From contig OX637287.1 in NCBI GenBank assembly GCA_951799445.1, positions 17,980,224 through 18,044,223 of the forward strand: a stretch of DNA of 64,000 nucleotides, in the 5' to 3' direction. Source of the DNA: Pseudisothecium myosuroides (taxonomy: Eukaryota; Streptophyta; Bryopsida; Hypnales; Lembophyllaceae). Positions within the stretch are counted from its first letter, which is position 1. The number at the start of each line of letters is the position of its first letter. Below, piece after piece: positions 47,172-58,845 of this stretch. A program made the position numbers and the translations under genes. The notes below the pieces were generated by a model, which was not told the DNA's origin, made no database searches, and saw nothing but the letters and a program-made list of their open reading frames with translations.

Positions 47172-48624
47172 CTACCTTCGTCCCAAAATGATCTTTTTGT
47201 TGGAAAAAATATTCCAGATTAAGGCAAAAAATAACATTTTAAAAACCCATTTTGCGCTATAAGTAGAGTTTGGTGTACTCCTACAATTCTAGAAACTTTG
47301 AGTTTCAAAGCCATTTTCAAAATGTAGTTTTGGAATATTGAAAAGTAGAATTTTTTGGGCATTTTCAAAGATCACCAGTGGTCAATTAGTTGTTGAGTGT
47401 AAGGTCATCATTTTGTAGGCATTTAGTATATGCCTAAGCCCATGTGTGATCCTTTGTTCCGCCTCCCAAAGCTTCATCTCTTTCAATTGGGCAATATTCA
47501 AAGAGATGCAAAAAATAAGAACGAACAATGCTGACTAACCCCATTAACCCCTAAAGGACCATTGTCCCTACGGGGGACAAATGCGTTTTCGGGCAGGTAC
47601 CTACGGGCTGAAATTTTCTCCTGATTTTCTGAAACTTTTTGTGAACATGAAAAATTGAGAGAGGTACGTGGCAGAAAAAAAAATTTGAAATCGGGCCTTT
47701 GAGCGAGAAGTTATGCCATTTCTTGGAACGCGTGGCGACGGGGGGCAGCAAAAAAAATTTGCAAAATTTTGAATTTTTTTTTTAATATTTTTTTTCTCAT
47801 AGATTATATTTTTGTCTATCTGGAAAGCTTTGATTCATTTCATTTGGATATGTTATGAAGAAGTTATGGACATTCTTGTTTTTCGGGCAGTTCAAGCATC
47901 TTCTTGAAAAAATTAACTTTAGGATTCATTTTTGAATGCAATTTTTCAAATTTTTCAAATTTTTTTTTTTTCATGGTCTGATTTACTTGTTAGAACAATC
48001 TCACCATTGGGATTAGTGCATTTTAATTCCATCTAAAATATATGAATATTTTAGATTTTCCTTCTATCTCGTACCTACATCTACTTAACAATTTTTTTAA
48101 GAATGATAATTAAGTTTTTTTTGAATTTTTTTTTCCCCTAGACTCTCAACTCAATTCTCCACTACAAGAATTAAAAGCTCAAAACTCTGTAGTGCAACAA
48201 TTTTAAGTTAAAAATGTTCAAAGTCAAAAAATCCAGTCCCGCAATGTGCTGAAAAACTTGTTTTTTCCACTTTAAACGCAGATATCTTGCAATCTGTGCG
48301 GTCAAAAATTCTGAAATTTTTTCCACACTTTTTTATACTAGTTAGGTGTAAGATCCTATGGTTAGATGTGAAAAAAAAACAATTAAAATTTTTTTTAACT
48401 CTTTGCTACAGAAATGGCAGTTTTCAGTGTTTTTTGGCAGAAAAAAGGCCTCGGTCCTGTAGGGGTTAATCATTTCATTTGTCTTTTGACTGATGATTAC
48501 ATGAATGGAAGAAAAACTACTACTTGGAGTTGTTTTGTTGGTCTCCAGAAGAATTTAATGCCAAATTTAACTATTTTGCAAGGTCACAAAGTGCAATAGG
48601 AAGATCATTTTAGGACGGATGGAG
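47172..48624. mobile_element. Stowaway-like MITE interrupted by a family C element
   Basis: The ends CTACCTTCGTCCCAAAATGA and, read inward, CTCCATCCGTCCTAAAATGA are the CTCCCTCCGTCCC-type termini of Stowaway MITEs (Tc1/mariner group). TA flanks both sides (47170-47171 and 48625-48626). Removing the nested element at 47548-48465 and one TTAA leaves about 530 bp. Confidence 0.85.
47548..48465. mobile_element. Family C element, copy 2 (918 bp), TTAA flanked
   Basis: It begins CCCCTAAAGGACC after TTAA (47544-47547) and ends GGTCCTGTAGGGG before TTAA (48466-48469), so it has 13-bp terminal inverted repeats. TTAA duplication and CCC-start termini are what piggyBac-type elements show, but there is no transposase to test this. 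It is the best-preserved copy and was inserted into a Stowaway-like MITE. Confidence 0.88.
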
Positions 48625-48633
48625 TACTTAAAA

Positions 48634-48875
48634 CCCCCAAAATGACCAAGGTAGACATCCAGTTGGGGCTTGTTTAAAAATAGTATAATAATTTTTTTTA
48701 AACTCAAAATTATTCAACATCTGCAATTAGTACCACTTGTACCTTCACTTCAAATTTTATAGAAAACGGACAAACGAAGCAAAAGTTATGAACAAAAAAA
48801 CACATGTCCAAAGTCAAGGGGATAAAAAAAAGGATAAGTGATTCTTGCAATCACCTAGTAGCAAAAAGTGGCGGT
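48634..48875. repeat. Dispersed repeat D, copy 1
   Basis: It matches 52345-52585 in the opposite orientation. Shared text includes GGTAGACATCCA, CCTTCAYTTCAAATTTTATA and ACAAAAAAACACMTGTCCAA. No clear termini or coding capacity. Confidence 0.65.
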
Positions 48876-49118
48876 TTTGGGGATACCCACCTTAGCTCTA
48901 ATATTGTCTTTTGTCTCAAATTTTTGCAAAGGAAATTCCCAAAGAAATAGAAATCATCCATAAAGATAGGTACTAACAATATATGTTGAAACAATGCTTT
49001 AACCTTTAAATCCCTAAGTCTTTTTTAGAAATACTAGACATTTTTGCTTAGATTTTGTATAATTATCTTACTTAGTTCAACTTCATCAAATAGGTCATGA
49101 AAGAAGGTTGTCTTTTAA

Positions 49119-49699
49119 TCTCTAAAGAACCAAAGCACATTTCTATCATAACTTGTCAAAAACTATCACTTCGTAGGTCAGTAAGAAAAAAAATGAAAAG
49201 AAAAGTTTATTTGGAAGTTTGACCATACAAATTTGTACGTACTAGACTATGATGGAAAAATGTGGAAAAAATTTCAATAATTTTGACAACTCTGATTGAA
49301 AGATTATTGCATTTGAAGTTAGGAGAAAAAAATTCTTTCTACCCATGTTTGATAGGATCAATAATAAACTTTAACTCTTCCTAGAGTGAGATTTTGTACT
49401 ACACATGGATTGTTTTTTACAATTGCATCCTACATGGTATGTGGTACATATCATCCAAATTTCAAAGATAGATGTAGAATTTAAAACAAAGGATTTCCCA
49501 ATTGCCCAAACTACCTAGACTTTTTGAGCAACATAATTTTTGATCTAGGGACCCGATCACAAAAAATTTACATACTCGCTTAGAGGGTACATGTTCACAC
49601 CTTGTGTTAAAAAATAAAACAAATGCATTGAAAATTGACACTATAAGAACCTGTCCAAATTTTCAATTGGTCATTCAATGACTACTTGGTCCTTTAGAG
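49119..49699. mobile_element. Family C element, internally deleted copy
   Basis: It begins TCTCTAAAGAACCAAAGC after TTAA (49115-49118) and ends near TTGGTCCTTTAGAG at about 49699. The interior aligns with the other copies only in its first part. The total is near 580 bp. Confidence 0.6.
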
Positions 49700-50174
49700 T
49701 GTGGTTGCAAGAAATACAACCTGTTCTTTGCAAGGTTTTGATAAAAACAAGGATTTTGTTGACTATTTTTTATAGAGGAATAATCTAAGCCATTGAGAAG
49801 AAAAATCAACAGCTAGAAGTACTATTGCAAGTAAGATGAATTACTTGCAAGTATTGAAACAATGCTATGTGAATAAAAAGACAGTTTGCCACTAAAATAG
49901 ATTCATTAGAAAAAATTTGGATTCTCTAGAGGGCTAAAGTACAACACTCAATTGTGCAAATACAAGAAATTTAAAAATTATTATTATTATTTTTTTTTAA
50001 ATTACAAAATTACAATTTGATGTGGCACCTAAGGTAATCACATGGACCATATTTTTTAATATTTTTAAATTTTCACTTTTTGTTGTATTTTCACATGTAT
50101 TCAAATAAAAAATAGTCCTTTAGTGAGTCCAAATTTTCTCTGATGCAACGAGGTCTAAATTAATAAGAAATAAG

Positions 50175-50465
50175 AAATCATGAAAAAAAAAACTAGAATT
50201 GACCATTTGTGAAGACTTGATGGTGATTAGATTTCACCAAAAGAATGAGATTGAAACCATCTTCAAGGTTCAAAAAAGCATGCTCCAAAGAGTTCTATTT
50301 GCAAGAACATGGAAGACATAAAATAATATATTTTTAGATGCTCCTTTATAGGTACAAGCCCATATGCGTGGAAATAGACCACAAAATTTCAACTCTAGAT
50401 CATTAATTTTGGATACTCTCTAGTATTAAAAAACTCGAAACCTCAAAGTGTGACAAATAAGAAGA
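50175..50465. repeat. Dispersed repeat B, copy 2
   Basis: It matches 21985-22315 in the same orientation. No coding capacity; class unknown. Confidence 0.6.
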
Positions 50466-50633
50466 ATTGACTTTGACTTTGAAGTATAAAATTATTTTTT
50501 TATTTTTAAAAAATAAGACATGTGATTATAATGAAAACAACCATTTCCAATAAAAATTTCAAGTTCATTGGGTTTATGCTTCAAAAGTAATAATAGATGA
50601 GAACTTTGTTACTCTAAATGTGACAATCTAATA

Positions 50634-51327
50634 CTCCATCCGTCACAAAATGATCTTCTTGTGGGCCTTAATTTTGTGTTCCAAAATGATCTTCCTAATG
50701 TGACGTAGAGGAATGGACCACACTTTCTCAAAATGTCAAGAGCAGTGAGATGCTTGTACAGTATAGTGACAAACTTGAGAGAATTTTCTTGTAGACAATA
50801 ATGAGTCACTGAATTTCGGTTTAGCTATTAAATTTAGGTGAAGTTGTAGCGAGTATGCATTGTAGCTTATTTTGGATCAATATTTTGGAGCATCCTAATA
50901 GATCCACCTGTGCTTAAAGCCTGGGATTTGTTACTGTTGACATTTTAATAATTGTGCCATACCTAGTCTGCATTAATGTATTGTACAGTGGTTTTGGCTT
51001 TTCAACTTCCTACATTAAATTTGGAAGACAAATTGACACAACATGGACTAGTTGGAATGACATACCCGCGGGAAGACAAAAAGAGGCAACAAGCAACGCT
51101 TTAACTCACAAAATGATTGGCTAGCAGTTCTGTTCCAAAGTGGCCAAAAAATCCCACTCTTCACTATTGCATAACTACATTTTGATAATTAATCTAAAAT
51201 TGAAATTTCTAGGAGAGTAGGAGTGCATCAAACTCTAGTTATAGATCAAAAAATAAATTAATTGTCATTTTTAACCTTAATCCGGAACATTTTGTCTAAC
51301 AAGAAGATCATTCTAGGATGGAAAGAG
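50634..51327. mobile_element. Stowaway-like MITE, second copy (694 bp)
   Basis: The ends CTCCATCCGTCACAAAATGA and, read inward from the right, CTCTTTCCATCCTAGAATGA both continue into TCTTCTTGT. TA flanks both sides (50632-50633 and 51328-51329). It is non-coding. Confidence 0.8.
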
Positions 51328-52102
51328 TAGAAAATAGTATTGGTCTTTTTTGCAATCATCCTAAGGGTTAAACATTCAAGTATTATTTTCAATGAATGGA
51401 AAGTTTTTTGCAAAAAAGATTGCCTAGAAGTACTTTGTTTATCATCCAAAATTTAGACTTTGGAGCGCTTAGAGGTTAATGGTTGTGTGTACTAATATAA
51501 CAAGTACTCTTACTTAGAACACTACTGATTTTAATTTTGATGGGAAAGTTGGAAAGCATTGTTGGTGCATTAGCTAGATGGATGGTTGGTACACAGAGCT
51601 GATGGCTCAAGACTAAGGTAAGCACATCCAAATGTGATACCTTCCTCCTTTAAATAAACACCTTCATGATTCAAAACCACCACTAAATTTCAAAAGCAAC
51701 CAACAAAAGTTGAGACATTTTGTTATTCAAAGATGTTCATTCAACCCCTTAAGACTCAAGGCTTCTTTTTCATCCAAAACACTCAAAAACTATCATCTCA
51801 ATTGCAAAAAAAAATTAAAAACTTTATTATTTGCATATCTAACTATAGGATCTTAAACTAGACTTAGTATAAAATTGTGTAGAAGATTTTTTTTAAACTT
51901 TGATTGTTTTGATTGCAAAATATTTGCGTTTAAAGTGAAAAAACATGGATTTTTGAACCTTGTTAGATTAGATTATAAGACTTTGAATCTTCTTAACTTA
52001 AATTTTTGCGTTACAAATTTTTCATTTCTAATTTTTTATATTAATTAATTGAATTTAGAGTTTCAAAATATTTTTTTTTTTAAACTTATTTTCATTCATT
52101 AA

Positions 52103-52315
52103 CCCTTGAAAGGCCCTTGGGGTCCCTCTATACAATCTATATTTAGCCTTATAACACTTCAATTGTGGTTTAATATATGAATTGTAATACATTGTTATCC
52201 ATATACCATTATAATCATTAATTTAATATGTATTGAAAAGTATTTGGTCAATGATTTTCTAATCAAATACCACCGAATTCGTAATATATTGTACGGCCGC
52301 AAAGTCCTTCAAGGG
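52103..52315. mobile_element. 213-bp TTAA-flanked MITE nested in family C
   Basis: It begins CCCTTGAAAGGCCC and ends CAAAGTCCTTCAAGGG, with TTAA on both sides (52099-52102 and 52316-52319). Its termini resemble those of family C but its body is unrelated. It may be a small second family moved by the same enzyme. Confidence 0.75.
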
Positions 52316-52344
52316 TTAAAAAATTGTTGAATAGAAGTAGGAAT

Positions 52345-52585
52345 AAGATAGGGGTGATTGCAATAAGAAACACTTGCCTTTTTTTTTGTCCCCTTGGCCT
52401 TGGACAGGTGTTTTTTTGTTTATAAATTTTGAATCATATGTTATTTTTGTATAAAATTTGAAATGAAGGTATACGTGGTAGTTGTAGACATTGAATAGTT
52501 TTTTTTAATTTTTTAATATTATTTTATTATTTTTTAATATCCCCCTATTGGATGTCTACCTTACCATTTTGGAAGATTTTAGTAC
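52345..52585. repeat. Dispersed repeat D, copy 2 (inverted)
   Basis: This is the inverse of 48634-48875, inserted within family C copy 3. Both copies adjoin family C or Stowaway-like elements. Confidence 0.65.
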
Positions 52586-53190
52586 TATTTTTGATCCCAA
52601 AATATGAATTTAAAGGTCAAAATTGAGAGACAAAGTATCCTTTTAAAGTTACAGAGATCACAAAGAGATTTTTTAAACATAGTAAAGTGTCCACCTTCCA
52701 CATGGGCTCAAAGTGCAAAAAATACAATTTTTTTCCCCCAAGATACGAATGGTTGAAAAGTTGCATCTTTGAGTTAGGAAAAAAGGACAATTTTAGTTTA
52801 GGGTAGTTATGGAGTTTTTGAAAACTATACCTACCCGCAAACTTAAACTCCTCATAACTTTTGACCCATTGATCGGAATTGAATGATTCAAAGCTACCCA
52901 TGTATATATAAATCTAAAGAACCAATTTCAATTTCTTATTTTTTTAAGAGTCATTTTTAAAGAAATTTTTTGAGCTGCCCAAGCTGCCCAAAGTTCAAAG
53001 AAAATCACATATCATGCAATAACTTTTTAACTATGTAATCAAAAGTTACGAAAATTGTTGGGCCTTAAAGCTACTCCTTGGGCAAATGTTGTGTAAAATT
53101 TTCAAAGAAAAAAATAAAAACTCCATTTGTAGAGAGCTGCCCAAAATCGCTATGTTGCCAAAAAACGCAGCTTGGTCCTTTAGGGGTTAA

Positions 53191-54233
53191 GTGTCTCTTG
53201 AGGGGACACTTGGAACTCTAGGAGTTAAGGTGAAGTTAGTATTATGTATAAAAAAACTGATATTCACAACTTCAAAAATTTGGAAAATATTTCTTTTACC
53301 GTAAAAAATTACAAAACCATTCGGGTTGCATTTACCTTCATTGAGTTTGCTATTAATCTTATGAATTTTCTTTTATCATTTGACCACTAAAATAGTAGGA
53401 CCAGAAAAATGTTACTTTTAGGTACTCATACCTTACTAAGGACATCCTTACGTGTATCGATGGGTGGATGCATTCACCAGAACTAGAATATAGAAAGCAT
53501 TTCTATGTTTATTCTATAGTATAAAATGCACTAATATCAATGGAATTACTCGTCTTTTAGTATTTTTTTGCCCACGGAGTTTCACATGTAAACCCACTCT
53601 AAGACTTGATGCTAATTAACAATGTCCAGAGCTAGGAAATGGATTGGCTATTAATACACTTATTATTATATTAGAGCGGGTGACACTAGTTTATCAAAGT
53701 CACAAAATATGAGTCCATTTACACGAGGACTTAGCAAGCGTTCTTTGCTACAACGGTACGTGATTTTTCCGGTAGGTGTTTAGACCATCATTTTTTCATA
53801 ACTGCCCAATCTAGGTGATTGTAGAGTTAGCAAAGGTTACGAACAATGTTTACTTAAGAAAAATTTAAAACTATTTATAACTCTCAAATATTGTAAGCTA
53901 TTGCTACGTAAATTTCAATCTTTTGATTTTATAGATTCTTAAGCACTAATAACTTTCAATCTTCTGTAAAACAAGGAGATATGGGCAATTATATAACATT
54001 GTCAACATTGCAAGTACCTCCAACGGCATGTGAGAATCATAAACTAAAGAACTAATTCACTTGCTTCAAAAATCATTCATTATTTGTGTTCTAAATTGAG
54101 AGGACAAGCTCTTTATATACATATGGAGGAATAGGAGTAAAACAACCCCATGTGGGATATGTAAATTAGAATTAGTAGGAGCTCAACCGTTTATAGTTAA
54201 GTCAAATAAAAGCAAGAATTGTATTTAAAATAA
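53191..54233. other. AT-rich spacer
   Basis: No gene or recognisable element is seen in this kilobase. Confidence 0.4.
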
Positions 54234-54570
54234 AATTTTAGACCTCATTTAGGCATATTAGAATAACTTTTTCCAAACCTCTTTGAACTAAAGAAAGTTA
54301 AAAAATCAAGTTAAATTTCACCTTTAAAAATCTGTTTGATATTTCAAGCGTCCAATCAAAAGATATGGACAAATTTCAGAGAGGGGTTGGAAGGGACATT
54401 TTCTTTGACATTTTCAAACATCCTCTTTAAATTTTGTCCATATCTTTTGATTGGAGGCTCAAAATTACAAACGAACTATAATAGATGAAATTCAGTTTGA
54501 TTTACCAATTTTTTTTAGTTTAAATTTTTAGAAAAAGTTATTCTACTATGCCTAAATGAGGTCTAAAATT
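54234..54570. repeat. 337-bp foldback element
   Basis: The termini AATTTTAGACCTCATTTAGG and its inverse continue into TTAGAATAACTTTTTC pairing with GAAAAAGTTATTCTA. A second inverted pair lies near the centre (AATCAAAAGATATGGACAAA with TTTGTCCATATCTTTTGATT). A short TAAA-like flank gives no firm target duplication. No coding capacity. Confidence 0.75.
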
Positions 54571-54799
54571 CTACTTCACCTATAATTCTTCTATTTTGAC
54601 AATGAGCGGTCAAGCTCTCTCATCTTCAAATTATCCTATATTTTTTGAAAATTCATGATAGATAATTATAGATTTCATTATAAATTGACGTCTTTACTTT
54701 CCATTCCTATAAATGTCAATGTAGCAATCCCTTTAGTCTGCCATCAATTTTTTTTTATAATAGATAGTCAAATGATGATGGTATTGAAGCTTACTTTAA

Positions 54800-55720
54800 T
54801 CCCTAAAGGACCATTGTCTCTTTGGGTAACAAATTGGATTTTGGGCAGGTACCTACAGTCCCAATTTTTGTCATGATTTCTTAAAACTTTATTTGAAGAT
54901 AGAAAAATTGATTAGCTTCATGGGGATTATTTTTTTTTTCAATTGGTGCTCGAGAACAAAAGTTATATCCAAATAAGCTCAAAATAGGGGAGATTGGGCA
55001 ACAAAAAAAAACTTTCAAAAATTTAAATTAATTTTTTTTTGCATAGATTATATTTTTGTCTACATAGAGAACTTTGATTCATTTCATTTGGATAATTGAT
55101 GTCAAAGTTTTGGGCAATTTTGTTTTTTAGTCAATTTTGTTTTTCGGGCAATCTAAGCATCTTCTTGAAAAAATAACTTGTAGGACTCATTTTTTAATGC
55201 AATTTTTACAATTTTTCAAAAAAAAAGTTCCACATGGTTTAGTTTGATTGCTAGAATACTCTTACCATTGGATAAGTGTGTTTTAATTCCATCTTAGAGA
55301 TATTAGTAATTTAGCTTTTCCTTCTATCTCGTACCTACTTCTACTTAACAATTTTTTTAAGAATGAAAATTAAGTTTTTTTGGAATTTTTTCTTAGACTT
55401 CCACTCAATTCTCCTTAATAAAGATTTAAAACTCAAAACTTTGTAGTGCAAAAAAATTTTAAGTTAAAAAGTTTCAAAGTCAAATAATCTAATCCCACAA
55501 TGTGCAAAAAAATTCGTTTTCATCACTTTAAACGCAAATGTCTTGCAATTTGTATGGTCAAAATTTCTGAAATTTATTCTACACATTTTCGTACTAGTTA
55601 TGTGTAAGATCCTACGGTTAGATGGGCAAAAAAATGATTTTCAAATTTTTTTACTCTTTGCAATAGAAGTGGTAGTTTTAAGTGTTTTTAGATGAAAAAA
55701 AGGCCTTGGTCTTTCACAAG
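54800..55720. mobile_element. Family C element, copy 4 (921 bp)
   Basis: It begins TCCCTAAAGGACCATTGTC after TTAA (54796-54799) and ends CTTGGTCTTTCACAAG before TTAA (55721-55724). It is in the same orientation as copy 2 and shares GGGCAGGTACCTAC and CCTTCTATCTCGTACCTAC. Confidence 0.85.
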
Positions 55721-55836
55721 TTAATTCTCCATGATGTGTAGATGAATTTTGTAGATGAGGACTTCGCAAAGGAAAAAGTGACCTTTGAAAAGGCTACAAA
55801 ATGTTTTGCCCTAGGTTTGAACAATTGCTAACTTAA

Positions 55837-56751
55837 CCCCTAAAGTTCCATGACTATGTTTTCACCGAAAACACTCAAAAATTGCCATTTCTAGTACAAG
55901 TACCAAATTTTTGAAAAACAAAATTTTTTGACACATGTAACCGTAGGATCTTATAGTAAACTAGTATTAGAAGATGTGGAAAAAATTTCAGAATTTTCCA
56001 CCATGTGGATTGGAAGAAATTAGCATTTGAATTGGCAAAAATCTTTTTTTTGTTCTTGCGAAAAACAGGGCAGCTGCACTTCACAAGGTCACATTTGTAT
56101 GAAAAATTGTCCAAAATGGTGGTGCTTCTTTGAATTATTTTTCCTAAACAAGTTGGCTACATGCTTAAAATTTTTCAAATCATTTGGAATTGTACAACAT
56201 ATACAAAAAAATAGTATGTAGAAAGAAGTAGAGAATGATCCAAAATACTTAATTGTTAAGAATTTAATTATGGAATTGAAAAATGTCAATCCCAATGGTT
56301 GTAATGTTGTAATAAACAACCTACATCCTAAGATTTTTTTTTTCAAAAAATATTAAAAATTGAGTTAAATAAACAACTTCAAAGTTTGTTTCAGAGTAGA
56401 GAATCCATAACTGCCCACAAACTAAAAAAAAAGTTTACTCATTGGTCGAAATGGAATGATTTAAAGCTTTCCACGTATATATAACTCTAGAAAACCAATT
56501 TCAAATTTTTATTTTTGAAAAAAGTGATTTTTTCAGATCTGCCCGGACTGCCCGCCTTGTGAAAAAAGTAATATATTAGGCCATAACTTTTGACTCCTAT
56601 TTTGAAATGTCATGAAATTTAGTGCACATGAAAGATATTCCTTGTCCCCACCTTCTATTAAAATTTCAGCTTAAAATATGAAAATCTCTAGTCACACGTA
56701 CCTATCCAAAATTGCTATGTTGCTAAAAATAGCAGGCTGGTACTTTAGGGG
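55837..56751. mobile_element. Family C element, copy 5 (915 bp)
   Basis: It begins CCCCTAAAGTTCCATGAC after TTAA (55833-55836) and ends GGTACTTTAGGGG before TTAA (56752-56755). It is in the opposite orientation to copies 2 and 4 and lies only 112 bases from copy 4. Confidence 0.87.
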
Positions 56752-57289
56752 TTAAGATGACCCTAATTAAATTATGCCGAACCAATGCCAATCCAACTCA
56801 TAACAAAAATATTCTTGCATCTTTCCATCTTTGTCAGAGGTATTATGATTTTATGACCATTGTTACCATACGCCATGAATAAATCCAGGGTTTCTTAGAA
56901 ATGGCTAGATTAATGTGTGAGTTGCTCCTATTTTTAAGGGATTACATAATTTTGTAGCTTCTACTAAAGCCCACTATGTGTGAAAGAATGGAAGTCAGCA
57001 GTGAAGCGGCACATGTTGAAAATAGGTGGCGAAAGTGAAATTTTTTGCCCATTTGGGAATTGCTCCAATGGTTTTAATTTTGATAATTCTCCAATGAAGT
57101 CCATTGATGTCCTCTGTATTCAATTTCGACAATGTCTTGTGATTCAACTCAAGGAAAATCTCAACAAGAGATTTGTTAGTAGCAATTTTTGTACAGTTTT
57201 GAGATGAATTCTTCACCTTGGGTTGGTTAGAAGTTGTGTTTTGATTCCTTTTGTAGGGATTGAATTGCTATATAAGGTAGACGTATCCA

Positions 57290-57475
57290 ATACCAACCGC
57301 TAACCTAATACCACCCAAATGTAGGACCCTTATTGATTCTAGAATGAAAATCTATAACAAAAGTACATGCTTTAACTTCACTTTTTGTGAAGTTAAGGCA
57401 TGTACTACTATTAATCCTCACTCTAAAATCAATGAAGTCCCTACATTTGGGTGGTATTAGGTCAATGGTTGGTAT
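57290..57475. repeat. 186-bp foldback repeat
   Basis: The outer arms ATACCAACC...CCTAATACCACCCAAATG pair with CATTTGGGTGGTATTAGG...GGTTGGTAT. The centre is TTAACTTCACTTTTTGTGAAGTTAA. It has no coding capacity and is probably another hairpin MITE. Flanking duplications are not clear. Confidence 0.75.
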
Positions 57476-57605
57476 CCTCAAGATATTTTGCTTCATATTA
57501 TTACACTGCCCAACTGCTACAAGTGAGTTACAATCTATCAAGAGGGCTACAAGAAGGAGCACAGGAGAGAGTTAAGTACTACGTTAGAAACAAAATGCCT
57601 CCAAC

Positions 57606-57843
57606 CACTATAAGAAACTCATGTTTTAGGTGATGTTAGCATAATTTTAGGAGATGGATTTTAGTGGACGTTCGAGAAAACAACTTGTGTTTTTATGTTA
57701 ATAATAACGTCCATTGCAACATCTAGATGTTGCAATGGACATTATTATTAACATAAAAACACAAGTTGTTTTCTCGGACGTCCACTAAAATCCATCTCCT
57801 AAAATTATGCTAACATCACCTAAAACGCGGGTTTCTTATAGTG
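57606..57843. mobile_element. CACTA-type hairpin MITE, copy 2 (238 bp)
   Basis: It has the same family and exactly the same length as 34971-35208. It begins CACTATAAGAAACTC and ends GGTTTCTTATAGTG, with flanking AAC and AAT (one mismatch). The palindrome centre is CAACATCTAGATGTTG. Arms pair almost perfectly, including compensating changes relative to the other copies. Confidence 0.9.
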
Positions 57844-58607
57844 AATCCAGAAGACTAACCTCAATCACAACGTGTATTGAGATCTCTGTCACGCCTTCCC
57901 TTTTGTCACGCAAAGCCTCCACCACGCACTGGACTGTCCGCAAATCCTTCTCAATTCCAAGCACAATAGTTGCCGTGCAGCCCTCCCACCATAACAGAGC
58001 CACGCAGCTGTGACAATACACCAATTTGGGGCGCAACAAGCAAGGCGCAATGCGGGAGTTGAAGACAAAAATGAAAGGGAGAGAGTGCGAGGTTTTTCAA
58101 GTATTTACTTCTAGCACGATGATCTCCCATTTTCAACGCTCTCTTTCTCTTCCCTTGGACACTACCATCCATCACCAAGCTTCCGTCAGGCAGTTTGTGT
58201 CACCATGTTGGGGGTTGGGAAGGAAAGGTAGGGATACCTATTCTCGTCACTCTGTCTCAATTGATAGAGAGACAATAACTGCTTACCTCTTTTGTGACAA
58301 TACATTGTGTGTGACAAAATTGTGTCATAATGCAATGAGCTCAAAATTTCATTTCAATTCAATTTATTATCCCCCAATCCTACCCTCTCAAAAAAATTAA
58401 TTTCAATTTAAAAAATAATAATTAATTAATTAAAAAAAATTCAATTCATTTCATACCCCCCCCATCCCAATCCTACTTGTAATTTCAGATTGGGATTTGT
58501 GTAGCATTTGATATGGAATACTCCCCTCTGTCCCACTAAAAAACTTTGTTTTATAATTTCAATTGCTGAGGAAGCGCTGGCCGTATTAAACAACCTTGCA
58601 GAGCAAG
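57844..58607. other. Spacer between two hairpin MITEs, with a possible gene fragment
   Basis: A minus-strand open frame (57836-58039) reads WEGCTATIVLGIEKDLRTVQ and continues CVVEALRDKREGV, with an alternating hydrophobic pattern that looks protein-like. It ends at GAGGTTAGTC, a possible 5' splice site. I do not recognise it and see no partner exon. A Stowaway-like terminus (ACTCCCCTCTGTCCCACT) lies near 58527 without a partner. Confidence 0.35.
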
Positions 58608-58845
58608 CACTATAAGAAATTTGCGTTTTAGGTGACATTAGTATAATTTTAAGAGATGGATTTTAGTGGACGTCCAAAAAAACAACTTCTGTTTTTATGT
58701 CAATAATAACGTCCATTGTAACATCTAGATGTGACAATGGACGTTATTATTGACATATAAACAGAAGTCGTTTTTTCGGACGTCCATTAAAATCCATCTC
58801 TTAATATTATACTAATGTCACCTAAAACGTGGGTTTCTTACAGTG
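58608..58845. mobile_element. CACTA-type hairpin MITE, copy 3 (238 bp)
   Basis: It begins CACTATAAGAAATTTGCG and ends GGGTTTCTTACAGTG, flanked by AAG on both sides (58605-58607 and 58846-58848). It is the third copy of exactly 238 bp and has a few more arm mismatches than the others, such as ATCTAGATGTGACA at the centre. Confidence 0.9.

Larger units (their letters stand above)
51745..53186. mobile_element. Family C element, copy 3, carrying two insertions
   Basis: It begins CCCCTTAAGACTCAAGGC after TCAA (a mutated TTAA) and ends TTGGTCCTTTAGGGG before TTAA (53187-53190). At 1,442 bp it is longer than its relatives because it contains a 213-bp MITE (52103-52315) and repeat D (52345-52585). 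Without them it is close to the 918-bp family length. Confidence 0.8.
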
